Source: DOZZ01 sp963792655
Lineage (GTDB): Bacteria > Acidobacteriota > Terriglobia > Bryobacterales > Bryobacteraceae
DNA: 64,000 bases
Reading direction: 5' to 3'
Assembly (NCBI GenBank): GCA_963792655.1
Contig: CAWBWU010000009.1
Location: 210,873-274,872 of the forward strand
Under the pieces are notes generated by a model. The model saw only the letters and a list, made by a program, of their open reading frames with translations, did no database searches and had not been told where the DNA came from. The position numbers were made by a program, and so were the translations under genes. Positions 35,706-44,440 of the stretch are shown here, one piece after another (the stretch's first letter is position 1; each line of letters begins with the position of its first letter).

Positions 35706-36391
35706 TTCGATTTGCGCTTAGTGACGGTGGTGGGGTTCGATGGCGTTTCCCAAAGGCGGAAGCCGCCCGTGAAGGCGTCAGCGTTGGTTCCGAGCCTCAC
35801 ACCCGGCGGCAACTTGGTCAACAGCCTGGCATTGCCGCCGCCAAGTACGACGTAGTCCGCTTCGACCGCGGCTTTCAGCAGCGTGACTACTTCTGCGACG
35901 CGCTTCGCCCACCGCTTCTCGCCCAAGCGCTTCAGACCGGCCGCGCCGACAACATCTTCGTAAGTGCGCGAGCGGCGATACGGAAGATGCGCCAGTTCCA
36001 TGGGTGCGATCACACCATTCGCAATCACGGCTGAGCCCAATCCGGTGCCGAGCCCGAGAAACAACATGCGCTTGCCCTTGTAGGCGCCCATCGCTTGCAT
36101 GGCCGCGTCGTTCAGCATCTTTACGGGCTTGCCGAATGCCTTGGCGTAATTGAACTTGACCCAGCCCTTGCCCAGATTGTGCGGCTCGTTGACGCACTTG
36201 TCGTGCACGACCACGCCAGGGAACCCGATTGAGACCGCATCGTATTTCCAATCCTTCGTCGCGGCGAGGACGTCTTTCACCATCTGCCGCGCGGTCATCT
36301 TCGGCCCGGAGGGAATCTTGACCGGCTCCTTCTCTCCACTGCACAAGACCTTTACGTGTGTGCCGCCGACATCCACAACCAGAATCTTCAT
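35702..36391 (-). CDS. Polyphosphate-glucokinase-like ROK kinase
   Basis: 229 residues. ROK fold with the opening MKILVVDVGGTHVKVLCSGE, then SIGFPGVVVHDKCVNEPHNL, MLNDAAMQAMGAYKGKRMLFL, and LGTGLGSAVIANGVIAPMEL. The branch lacks the ROK zinc cysteines and resembles PPGK, which phosphorylates glucose using polyphosphate or ATP. Choice of phosphoryl donor is an inference from the family. It is co-translated with the secreted cupin gene. Confidence 0.8.
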   Translation of the reverse strand: MKILVVDVGGTHVKVLCSGEKEPVKIPSGPKMTARQMVKDVLAATKDWKYDAVSIGFPGVVVHDKCVNEPHNLGKGWVKFNYAKAFGKPVKMLNDAAMQAMGAYKGKRMLFLGLGTGLGSAVIANGVIAPMELAHLPYRRSRTYEDVVGAAGLKRLGEKRWAKRVAEVVTLLKAAVEADYVVLGGGNARLLTKLPPGVRLGTNADAFTGGFRLWETPSNPTTVTKRKSK

Positions 36392-36514
36392 CAGTTACCC
36401 TTCAACAGCATAGTTGGGTTGTCACCATTCTTATGCATTTTCAGCAAAAGCGGCACACTGGCTTCGCGCATGATGCTATAACCCGTTCGGCCAGTGTCGT
36501 CCGCAAGCGGATCA

Positions 36515-37628
36515 TCAGGACACCTTCAACACCGGAATCCGTGCTGCCGCAGGCGGCAGGGCGGGGAAGTTGGTGTACGGCTTGTCCTGATACCAGTAGC
36601 AGACGGAATAGAAGTTGTCGGCGCGATCGTTCGCGTGGCCGTGTTCAATCGTGTGCTTCATATAGCGTGTGAACGTGACGGGATTGTCGGCATGCCATCG
36701 ATACAGGCAGTAGCGGCCGCCGCCGTGTTCGGGATTTGCGATGAACGGTGCCCCGTTATAGAGATGCGCAAACGGCACCGAAGCATCGCGTCCGCCGAAG
36801 TCCCACGCGCCGCAGAAATAATCTTCTGACCCGGTGCCGGTGATGACGGGCTTGGACTTCGTCGTCGACGAAAATCATCTCGTCGCCCTCACCCATCCAG
36901 CTTTCTGAGTTCTGCTGCACGCCGAGCGTGACGCCCATCAGATGCCCGCGGCCGCGCGTTTCCGCGAACACGTGATTGCGTTCGCCGAGCAGGTTCAGTT
37001 CTTTGCCGCCTTCGTATTTTATTGCGGTATGCGGTGTGGCTTGCCGGTACTGCGCGTGGAAGTAAAGCGTATCGGAAGGAAGCGAGGGCACCAGCTTGTA
37101 ATCGATGTTCGAATAGAATGCGCCAACCGGTTGATCGCTCTCATTGGTGACGGTGATGCGTGCCGATCGCGCGAACGGCATCGCGAAATAGCTGTTCAGC
37201 GCCTTTACTGACGAGCAATTCAAAAACGCCGATTGATAAACAAAGTACTGGCCGAGATTGAGTCCGAAGAAATCACCAACGGGAACTTCCACGCTGGGCT
37301 GCGCGTTGCCATCCCAGTAAATTCGCAGCACAATCTCTTTCAAATGATTCGAACTGCGTGCCGCGATCGTAAACCAGATATGCGAGATGATGCCGGGACC
37401 ATCGGAGAGAAACACCTCTTTCGTTGCGCCCGGGGCGATTGGCCATGAGTCGGCGTTGCCGCCGGTGCGATCGAAACTGGATTGCTTCAGTGAGCGGTAG
37501 TTTTGTGCGCGCACATAAGCGGGCAACTCCGGCGTGCCCGCGACAACCTGTGCGGAGGCAGCCTGCAAGGGCGCGAGCCCAGCGGCGCCGGCGAGTCTCT
37601 GAAGAAAGCTACGGCGAGGTGACAGCAT
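36515..37628 (-). CDS. Tat-exported DUF2961 (GH172-like) protein, split by a frameshift
   Basis: The first frame starts MLSPRRSFLQRLAGAAGLAP, a twin-arginine signal. It continues with DGPGIISHIWFTIAARSSN and LRIYWDGNAQPSVEVPVGDFFG, typical of DUF2961. The second frame adds FAHLYNGAPFIANPEHGGG, and the joined region reads SKPVITGTGSEDYFCGAWDF, where the acidic residues of family GH172 lie. The +1 shift is at 36858-36860; removing one A restores the frame. About 370 residues. GH172 includes fructofuranosidases and arabinofuranosidases that act as oligomers; the substrate here is unknown. Confidence 0.8.
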
Positions 37629-37637
37629 CGCACCGGA

Positions 37638-38294
37638 TTATATAGCAGGTTTGCGAAAGATCAGAATGTGTTGCCGCGGCAGGCTCTCGATCGCCTGATC
37701 GAATTGAAAACCTTCCGGCTCGATCTCCTGACGCACGGTTTTGACCGACATCTTGTGCGGCTCGCGAATCGGCACCGACGGATCTTCTTTGCGGTATTCG
37801 AGCAGCACCAGGCGGCCGCCGGGCTTCAACGCCTGGCGCATGCTGCGCAGCATCTCGCGGGGGTGAGCGAACTCATGATAAACGTCTGCCATCAGAATCA
37901 AGTCGATGCTGGCGGCAGGCAGTTTAGGGTCAGTGTCGGTGCCGACCACCGCGCGGTAGTTCGTAATATGCGCGCGCGCCATGTTGCCACGCAGCAGCTC
38001 AATCATGCGCGGCTGAATGTCGGAACAGTAGACCAGGCCATGCGTGCCGACCGTTTGCGCGAGCAGCCGCGAGATATAACCAGAGCCCGCTCCCACATCG
38101 GCTACGGTTGAGCCGGGCGCAATGTGCAGAGACTCGATGGCTTCGCGCGGATGTTCTTCGGCTTCACGTTCAGGCCGCTCCAGCCAGTCAGCGCCATCGG
38201 CGCTCATCACATCGGCGATAGCGCGGTGGGTAATGGGATGCGTATCTTGTGCGCAAGCCGTAAGCGCGATTACAAACAGGAGGAGATGCTTCAT
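37638..38294 (-). CDS. Exported SAM-dependent methyltransferase-like protein
   Basis: 218 residues. A signal peptide or lipoprotein-like start (MKHLLLFVIALTACAQD) precedes a complete Class I methyltransferase fold: GSTVADVGAGSGYISRLLAQ (motif I, VGAGSG), YCSDIQPRMIELLRGN, DLILMADVYHEFAHP and MRQALKPGGRLVLLEYRKED. Enzymes like this are found in many Acidobacteria and related soil bacteria, although SAM is not known to be available outside the cytoplasm. The start overlaps the end of the SDR gene by 4 bp. Confidence 0.82.
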   Translation of the reverse strand: MKHLLLFVIALTACAQDTHPITHRAIADVMSADGADWLERPEREAEEHPREAIESLHIAPGSTVADVGAGSGYISRLLAQTVGTHGLVYCSDIQPRMIELLRGNMARAHITNYRAVVGTDTDPKLPAASIDLILMADVYHEFAHPREMLRSMRQALKPGGRLVLLEYRKEDPSVPIREPHKMSVKTVRQEIEPEGFQFDQAIESLPRQHILIFRKPAI

Positions 38295-39013
38295 AGCGTG
38301 ATACCTCCATCGACGCAGAGAACCTGCCCGGTGATGTAATTATCCGGCTCGAGAAAGAGACGAACGGCACGGGCGATGTCTTCGGCGCGGCCAAAGCGCG
38401 GGATCGTTCCGTTTTCGAGATAGCGATTGTATTTGCCTGCCGCGATGCTCGGCAGCGCCATACCAGCTTGAGTGATGCCAGGGCTTACAACGTTCACGCG
38501 GATGTTGGCGTCGCGCGATTCCATCGCGAGAATGCGGGCGCCATGTGTGAGCGCTGCCTTTGCCGCTGCGTACGCTGTCGATTGCGGGAATAGTGCGACT
38601 GCTTGCATCGTTGCGAATAGTACGATCGAGCCCGCTTGTTTTGCGTTGCGCATGCGCGCAGCTGCCTCGCGCGCGAGAAGCATCGGACCCAAATAGTTGT
38701 TCTCGTGCGATTGACGCATCGTCACTTCGGGAGAAGTTCCTGCCGCCATGCGAACGGGGTCGCCGGCCAGAACCACCAGGCCGTACACGTTCGGAGCCGC
38801 ATCAAGCACGCGCGTCCGTTCTTCCGCACTCGACAGATCCGCTTGTACGATGGTGGCGCGGCCGGTGAATGCAGCAGCGCCTTCGATGTTCGATCGATAG
38901 CTGATGATGACCTCGGCCTCTTCGGAAAGTAGCGACTCAATGATGGCCGCGCCGATACCGCTCGCACCACCTGCCACGATGATCTGCCGGTTACGCAGCG
39001 GTTGGAAGAGCAT
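38291..39013 (-). CDS. Short-chain dehydrogenase/reductase
   Basis: 240 residues. Classical SDR features: IIVAGGASGIGAAIIESLLS (NAD(P) site), IVQADLSS, LFATMQAVALFPQSTAYAAAK with the YxxxK active site, and PRFGRAEDIARAVRLFLEPD, IGQVLCVDGG-like end. The catalytic serine position before the tyrosine reads as TM instead of S, which is unusual and may lower activity. It overlaps both the methyltransferase and the O-antigen ligase genes. Confidence 0.85.
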   Translation of the reverse strand: MLFQPLRNRQIIVAGGASGIGAAIIESLLSEEAEVIISYRSNIEGAAAFTGRATIVQADLSSAEERTRVLDAAPNVYGLVVLAGDPVRMAAGTSPEVTMRQSHENNYLGPMLLAREAAARMRNAKQAGSIVLFATMQAVALFPQSTAYAAAKAALTHGARILAMESRDANIRVNVVSPGITQAGMALPSIAAGKYNRYLENGTIPRFGRAEDIARAVRLFLEPDNYITGQVLCVDGGITL

Positions 39014-40226
39014 CGTTCTCCATTGCGCGATAGCCGCATGCGGCTGACGCCAGAAACATCGCCAGCACTTCGCTGTCGCCTACGTTCAACTCAAAAATGC
39101 CTTCGATCAGAATCGCAATCAACACTGCCATGGCGCCCTGCAGGATAAAACGCTGATCGCTGTTGCCAGCCGGCAGCTTGCGCAGCGCGCGCCAGTAGTC
39201 CCACGCCATCCAGGCGAGCATCCAGAACAGCATCAGTGCGGTGGGAATTCCGCGCTCGGCGGCGTAGTGCAGATAGAAGTTGTGCAGATGTCCGTACCAG
39301 CCGGTGGGCAGCGGCCGCGGAATGTCTGCAGGCACGTAGTCCATAAAGTGCGCTTTGACCTCTTCCGGACCAACGCCGAGAACAGGATGCATCCGGATCA
39401 TCACCAGTCCTGTCTTCCAGCAAACATAGCGGAAGTCGTTCGAGTCGACATCCTTCTTCGGATGAAAGATCGAAGTCACTCGTTCGCGCACGGCTCCCGG
39501 TGCGACGAGAAAGCCAACCGCGAGTGCTGCGGGTAACGCCAGCACAAGCCACTTACGGAAGTTCCACGCCAGATAAAGCCCCGCACCCAGACACGCAAGC
39601 CACACGGAACGCGTGTCGCTGAGCACCAGTCCAAGCGTCACGATGCACGCGCCGGCAGCCATCAGCCACCAGATGCGATCGCGCCGCGTTCGCGCAAAGA
39701 GCAGGTACGCGGCAGCCATCATGAGCACGATCATCTCTTCGCCCGAGAACGTCATCCAGTGGCTCATCATCCCGGTGATGCGCCCGGTCATGTAGTACTG
39801 ATAAAAGTTTCTGTCGAGCAGTTGCGCCTCGTGCAGTTTGCGAACGAACTGGCCGATGCCCCAGAGCCCGTCGAACGCGCCGATCGCGGTCCAGCAGTAA
39901 ACCAGGTAACGCGCGGCGCGCAATTCAAAGAACGTCGAGTAGACCACCACGAGCGTGGTGTAGACGTAGATCTTGCGAACCTGTGGTAATCCCGCGCGCG
40001 GATCGCCGGAAAACGCAATCGAGAGCAATGTTCCAGCGAGAAAAAGTGCAAGCGGCAGCCAGATGCGCGGCGCGCGAATCTTCAGGCCGGAGAAGAGCAG
40101 CAGCACGATCGCCACGCCCAGCAAAATCTGACTCGCCGCGATGCTGAGCAATGCAGCAGCAGCCGACGCAAGCGAGGCGGCCATGGCGAGACGTGCGATC
40201 TGTGGCCGCGATGCGCTGGAGAGCAC
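38991..40226 (-). CDS. O-antigen ligase family membrane protein
   Basis: About 411 residues with ten or more transmembrane helices. The Wzy_C/WaaL signature is the periplasmic loop RYVCWKTGLVMIRMHPVLGVGPEEV and the HLHNFYLHYAAERGIPTALM region. The reaction would be transfer of polymer from undecaprenyl diphosphate to a lipid core or protein. The 40328 start would encode the promoter and operator of vapB-like DNA; GTG 40226 or ATG 40184 are likelier, being right before the first hydrophobic segment. It ends in the SDR gene. Confidence 0.75.
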   Translation of the reverse strand: MLSSASRPQIARLAMAASLASAAAALLSIAASQILLGVAIVLLLFSGLKIRAPRIWLPLALFLAGTLLSIAFSGDPRAGLPQVRKIYVYTTLVVVYSTFFELRAARYLVYCWTAIGAFDGLWGIGQFVRKLHEAQLLDRNFYQYYMTGRITGMMSHWMTFSGEEMIVLMMAAAYLLFARTRRDRIWWLMAAGACIVTLGLVLSDTRSVWLACLGAGLYLAWNFRKWLVLALPAALAVGFLVAPGAVRERVTSIFHPKKDVDSNDFRYVCWKTGLVMIRMHPVLGVGPEEVKAHFMDYVPADIPRPLPTGWYGHLHNFYLHYAAERGIPTALMLFWMLAWMAWDYWRALRKLPAGNSDQRFILQGAMAVLIAILIEGIFELNVGDSEVLAMFLASAACGYRAMENDALPTAA

Positions 40227-40309
40227 TGCCAACTCGCCAGTATCGCAGAGAGTGGCCTGACGGTGAAGTGCAGAGCCTCGCCACCGGGTGTCTGGTAGTT
40301 TGCCAGATG

Positions 40310-40321
40310 TATACTTGTATA
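40310..40321. promoter_or_regulatory. Inverted repeat over the -10 region of the vapBC-like pair
   Basis: TATAC-TT-GTATA is a perfect 5-bp inverted repeat; its left arm plus T forms TATACT, a good -10 hexamer. The antitoxin ATG lies at 40331. Autorepression by the antitoxin or antitoxin-toxin complex is the norm for such modules, so this is a good operator candidate. Confidence 0.5.
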
Positions 40322-40330
40322 GAGACATTT

Positions 40331-40627
40331 ATGAATGCAACGATCGTCGATCTCCGGTACCGCATGAAGGACGTGCTTCGCGCTATCGATCGGGGTGAAA
40401 CGGTCACGGTCCTTTATCGTGGAAAGGAGAAGGCGATGCTGACGCCGGTTGCGCCGGCGGCACAGAGCGGAATTCCTAAAACCGCTGATCAGCCACTATT
40501 TGGCCTTTGGAAAGACCGTGAGGATCTTGCCGATCCGGCTTCCTGGGTTCGTAGCTTGCGTCTCCCTCGGCAAACTCCCAGTCAATCCGCGGTAAAGAAG
40601 CAACCGCGGGCGCGAAAATCGAAATGA
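40331..40627 (+). CDS. Antitoxin of a PIN-domain toxin-antitoxin pair
   Basis: 98 residues. The N-terminal half is of the Phd/YefM-like type: VDLRYRMKDVLRAIDRGETV, TVLYRGKEKAMLTPV. The C-terminal half is basic and partly disordered (PKTADQPLFGLWKDREDL then a KKQPRARKSK end). This is the usual antitoxin plan of DNA-binding head and toxin-binding tail. Its last codons overlap the toxin ATG (ATGA). ATG 40331 is chosen because the operator-like repeat and -10 sit just upstream. Confidence 0.8.
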   Translation: MNATIVDLRYRMKDVLRAIDRGETVTVLYRGKEKAMLTPVAPAAQSGIPKTADQPLFGLWKDREDLADPASWVRSLRLPRQTPSQSAVKKQPRARKSK

Positions 40628-41001
40628 TCTTTGATACGGATGTTCTGATCTGGGCATCCCGCGGCAACCTTGCCGCAGCCCGGGCCATCGACTCCGAGCC
40701 TGATCGGGCACTCGCGATCGTCTCCCTGATGGAACTTCTGCAAGGCGCCCGATCCAGGCTTGAAGCCCGCCAAATACAGCAGTCGCTCCGCCAACTCCGG
40801 TTCCGAATACTGCCCCTTTCCGAGCCGATCGGCGCAATGGCCACAGCCCTTATTGAACAGCATGCACTCGCCCACGGTATTCAACTGGCCGATGCTCTGA
40901 TCGCAGCGACGGCTATCGAGTCCGGCCAACCCCTTTGCACCGGGAACGCCAAACACTTCCGTCCTGTTCGCGGGCTGTCCCGTGTGGCGTTTCGCCCCTG
41001 A
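40624..41001 (+). CDS. VapC-like PIN-domain toxin
   Basis: 125 residues, PIN-domain ribonuclease. Acidic active-site positions are seen at MIFDTDVLIWA (D4), VSLMELLQGAR (E), and IQLADALIAATAI (D), followed by CTGNAKHFRPV, where the last acidic position is N in this family branch. It would cleave RNA when released from the antitoxin. It follows the antitoxin by ATGA overlap. Confidence 0.85.
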   Translation: MIFDTDVLIWASRGNLAAARAIDSEPDRALAIVSLMELLQGARSRLEARQIQQSLRQLRFRILPLSEPIGAMATALIEQHALAHGIQLADALIAATAIESGQPLCTGNAKHFRPVRGLSRVAFRP

Positions 41002-41153
41002 CCGCATAGCGTTTCCCTTCGAACACTCGTGCCCCGATCGCAGGCGCGTGTATTCGGCGCGGTTGTGGACGGATCGCCGGCAGCTGGCACAGTTCAGCCC
41101 GCTGTTCTCTTGTGGAATTGTGGCAAAGTCGCGTTGTACCATGGACTTAATCC

Positions 41154-41999
41154 ATGTCTTCACTGTGCGATTTCCTGCCGCCGGGCAGTGCGGATCGCGA
41201 ACTTGCGTCCCACCTCGATCCCGCTCGGCTGCCCGCGCACGTCGCCGTGATCATGGATGGTAACGGGCGCTGGGCAAACCGGCGCGGGCTGCCGCGCGTT
41301 GCCGGACATCGTGCGGGCGTAAACTCCGTGCGGCAAGTGGTCGAAACCAGTGCGCAGCTTGGCGTGCAGGCTCTCACGCTGTATGCGTTCTCGGTGGAGA
41401 ACTGGAAGCGGCCGCGTTACGAGATCGACATGCTCTGGCGTCTGCTGCGCTATTACCTGCGCCGCGAGCTGCCGGAGTTACAGCGCAACAATATCCGGCT
41501 GAATGCGGTCGGGCGGCTCGATGAACTGCCGCGTACCGTGCACAACGAACTCAATGCGACGGTGGCGGCGACTTCCGGAAACACCGGCATGTGGCTGAAT
41601 CTGGCGATCAACTACAGCGGCCGCGCCGAGATGGTGGACGCCGTGAATCAGATCGTCCAAAGAGCACGCAATGCAGGCACGCTCGCGTCACTTGAGATCA
41701 CCGAAGAGATGATCGACCGGCACCTTTACACGCCGTCGCTGCCGGATCCCGACCTGCTGATCCGAACGTCGGGCGAGATGCGCATCAGTAACTTTTTGCT
41801 GTGGCAAATCGCTTACGCGGAGCTGTATGTGACAGAGACTCTGTGGCCCGATTTCGGCCGCACCGAAATGTTGCGCGCGATTCTGGATTACCAGAAGCGT
41901 GAGCGCCGCTTCGGCGGACTGAAGGTGACCAGTGAAGTGCCGCCCGTGCAGGAAGACGCGGCGGATGAACTTTTCGAGGAAATCGCACTCTCGTCTTAA
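41154..41999 (+). CDS. uppS: Undecaprenyl diphosphate synthase (cis-prenyltransferase)
   Basis: 281 residues. Catalytic VAVIMDGNGRWANRRGLPR places D35 as the key residue. GHRAGVNSVRQVVE, LYAFSVENWKRP, and the C-terminal DLLIRTSGEMRISNFLLWQ and YVTETLWPDF complete the family. It makes C55-PP from FPP and IPP for peptidoglycan and glycan carriers. It overlaps cdsA by one base. ~25 residues longer than E. coli UppS, with an acidic C-terminal tail. Confidence 0.95.
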   Translation: MSSLCDFLPPGSADRELASHLDPARLPAHVAVIMDGNGRWANRRGLPRVAGHRAGVNSVRQVVETSAQLGVQALTLYAFSVENWKRPRYEIDMLWRLLRYYLRRELPELQRNNIRLNAVGRLDELPRTVHNELNATVAATSGNTGMWLNLAINYSGRAEMVDAVNQIVQRARNAGTLASLEITEEMIDRHLYTPSLPDPDLLIRTSGEMRISNFLLWQIAYAELYVTETLWPDFGRTEMLRAILDYQKRERRFGGLKVTSEVPPVQEDAADELFEEIALSS

Positions 42000-42766
42000 T
42001 GCAGCGACTGCTCACAGCGGGGGTCATGATCCCGGTGGTGCTGTATGGCGTCTTCTGGGCACCGCATTGGTTCTTCCTCCTGATCGTTTTGTTCGTCGCG
42101 TGCGCGTGCTTCTACGAATACGCGCGGCTGTTCAACGGCGATGTGCCGCTGCGTGTGTTGGGCATGATTGCGGGCGGGGGGTTCCTGGTGATCCCCGAGC
42201 AATATTTGTGGTTGTTCGCAACCGGCGTCGTGTTGCTGCTGCTCGCATTAGCGATGAGTACGCCCACGCTGCCGGCCGGCGTGAACGAAGCGATGGTGGC
42301 GGGCTTCGGACTGCTCTACATCTTCGGCGCGTGGCGCACCGGTGTCGCGCTCCAGGAGTTGAGTCCGTGGTGGCTGCTCTTCGCTCTGATGGTGAACTGG
42401 GTTGGCGATACCTGCGCGTATTATGTAGGCCGCGCGATTGGACGGACGAAGCTTGCGCCGCGCGTGAGCCCCGGCAAAAGTTGGGAAGGCTCCATTGCAT
42501 CCACGTTCGCGGCAGTACTGTTCGGCATTCTGCTGCTGCCCTGGATGATCTCCGAAGTGACCACATTGCAAGCTGCACTGCTGGCGATTGCTGCCAATGT
42601 GGCAGGGCAGTTTGGCGATCTGGCGGAGTCGGCCTTGAAGCGCAGCGTGGGCGCGAAAGACAGCGGTGCGCTGTTGCCCGGCCACGGCGGCATGCTGGAC
42701 CGGGTGGATAGCGCGATGTTCTCGATGCCCGTGGTGTACGGGCTAATTCTGGCGATGGGGCTTTAG
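41999..42766 (+). CDS. cdsA: Phosphatidate cytidylyltransferase
   Basis: 255 residues, seven or more membrane helices. It forms CDP-diacylglycerol from phosphatidate and CTP. The signature near the C-terminus is RSVGAKDSGALLPGHGGMLD followed by RVDSAMFSMP. NWVGDTCAYYVGRAIGRTKL and SPGKSWEGSIAS are also conserved. It follows uppS directly, the usual order; the dxr and rseP genes that often come next are replaced here by a convergent UnbV gene. Confidence 0.95.
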   Translation: MQRLLTAGVMIPVVLYGVFWAPHWFFLLIVLFVACACFYEYARLFNGDVPLRVLGMIAGGGFLVIPEQYLWLFATGVVLLLLALAMSTPTLPAGVNEAMVAGFGLLYIFGAWRTGVALQELSPWWLLFALMVNWVGDTCAYYVGRAIGRTKLAPRVSPGKSWEGSIASTFAAVLFGILLLPWMISEVTTLQAALLAIAANVAGQFGDLAESALKRSVGAKDSGALLPGHGGMLDRVDSAMFSMPVVYGLILAMGL

Positions 42767-42792
42767 AGCCGCGCGCGCTGGCACGCGGTGAG

Positions 42793-44440
42793 CTAGCTGA
42801 TACCTTTTGCTTCGGTGCACTTCCACATGCGGCCCGCGCTCAGGTTCTTGAACTCTTCAGTGCGCCCGCTCGGCCACTGAATGACGGCACGTGTAATGTG
42901 ATCCTGCCTGCCCAATCCGAACGTCACGGGCAGTTCCGATTGCGATAAGTAGCTCGAACCGCTACGCACCATTCTGGTTTGCGTGACTCCGTTGGCTTCT
43001 ACTTTGACCACTGCGCCGATGCCATCGCGATTGCTCTGCGTGCCGGTCAACCGGAACCGGATAGATTTGTTGCCGCTCTGTTGGTCGTTACGGTAAAGGT
43101 AAGCCGGGCCGTTGTTCGTGGTCAGCAGAATGTCGACATCGCCATCGTTGTCGAAGTCGCCGCAAGCCACGCCGCGGCCGACCTTCGCGTTGACGAAACC
43201 GCCACCGGCTTCGGAAGCGACATCGCGAAACCTGCCGTCCTGCGCTTGCAGAAAAAGCTGCGGTGATTGCGCATAGTGTTTGCCGCCCATATTCCGCACG
43301 GTGTCATCGATGTGTCCGTTGGCCACCACCAGGTCGAGGCGTCCGTCCAGATCGGCATCGAAGAAGCAACAACCAAAGCCCAGACTGGTGCGCGTCAATG
43401 CACCGAGCCCTGACTTCGCCGCGTCGTCCTGAAACACTCCTGCGCGCGGCGCCCGGTAGAGCGCCAGCATCTCGTTATCGAAATTTGTGACGGCGAGCGT
43501 GATGCGGCCCGAGTTGTCGATATCTCCCGCGTCAACTCCCATTCCCGCGCGCGCCTTGCCGTCTTCGCTGAAGGCCACACCAGCATGTACCGCGACCTCT
43601 TCAAACTTCCCGTTGCGAAGATTGCGATATAGCTTATTGGGCTGCGTGTCGTTCGCGACGAAGAGATCGGGCCAGCCGTCGTTGTCGTAATCGAACATCG
43701 CCACACCCAACGATTTCGAACTGTTATCGAACAGTCCGGACTGCGCTGTGACATCTTCGAACGTACCGTTGCCGCGATTGCGAAACAGCCAGCAAGTCGA
43801 CCCGTGATACGCCTCGGGAGTGCAGTAAGACTTCTGCCGCCCGTCCATGCTGCAGTAAACATCCACGCCTGGCGTCCACTTGACGTAGTTGCAGACGAAC
43901 AGATCGAGGTGCCCGTCACGATCGAAGTCGATCCACATGGCGGACGTGCTGAGCGATTGTCGATTGCCAAGACCGCTCGATTGCGTGATGTCGGTGAACT
44001 TACCGCCCGTATTGCGGAATAAACGGTTCTGGCCGAAGCCCGTCAGATAGATGTCGGGATAGCCGTCGTTATTGAAGTCGCCGACCGCAACGCCCAGGCC
44101 GTACATTTCAATGTCGAGTCCGGCAGCCTGCGTGACATCGGTGAACGTGCCGTTGCGGTTGTTGCGGTACAGCGCCAGCGTGCTGCGGTGCGTGTGGTGA
44201 CCGGGCCAATCCATGCTGTTCACCAGCAGGATGTCTTGCCAGCCATCGTTGTCGTAGTCGATGAAGGCGCAGCCCGCGCCTAACGTTTCGGGTAGAAACT
44301 TCTTGCCGTATGCGCCGGAGTTGTGGCGGAAGCGAATGCCCGCTGCGGAAGTGACATCCGTCAAAGTAAACGCCGGCTTGCTCTGCGCGAAGCGCGTGCG
44401 TCGCGGCCAGGGAGCCAAGCAGAAAGTGGCGGCGGTTCAT
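42793..44440 (-). CDS. Secreted FG-GAP/VCBS repeat protein with UnbV/ASPIC end, frameshifted near its start
   Basis: About 547 residues with the start restored. ATG 44440 gives MNRRHFLLGSLAATHALRAE, a Tat-type signal, and its ATG overlaps the response regulator stop (TGATG). The +1 shift at about 44378-44383 leads into FTLTDVTSAAGIRFRHNSGA. Then come repeats with DYDNDGWQDILL, DFNNDGYPDIYL, DFDRDGHLDLFV, DYDNDGWPDLFV and DADLDGRLDLVV, beta-propeller calcium loops. The end carries the UnbV/ASPIC part (GIGAVVKVEANG, SSYLSQSELPVTFGLG). Typical of CRTAC1-like proteins; function unclear. Last gene of the ccm run. Confidence 0.85.

Noticed and set aside
42767..42792. Terminator between cdsA and the UnbV gene
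   Set aside because: The CG-rich stretch can form only a short imperfect stem and has no T tract.
12180..44440. Programmed +1 frameshifting as the cause of the nine split genes
   Set aside because: No common slippery sequence or stop-codon context, and the genes belong to unrelated families that are not frameshifted elsewhere.
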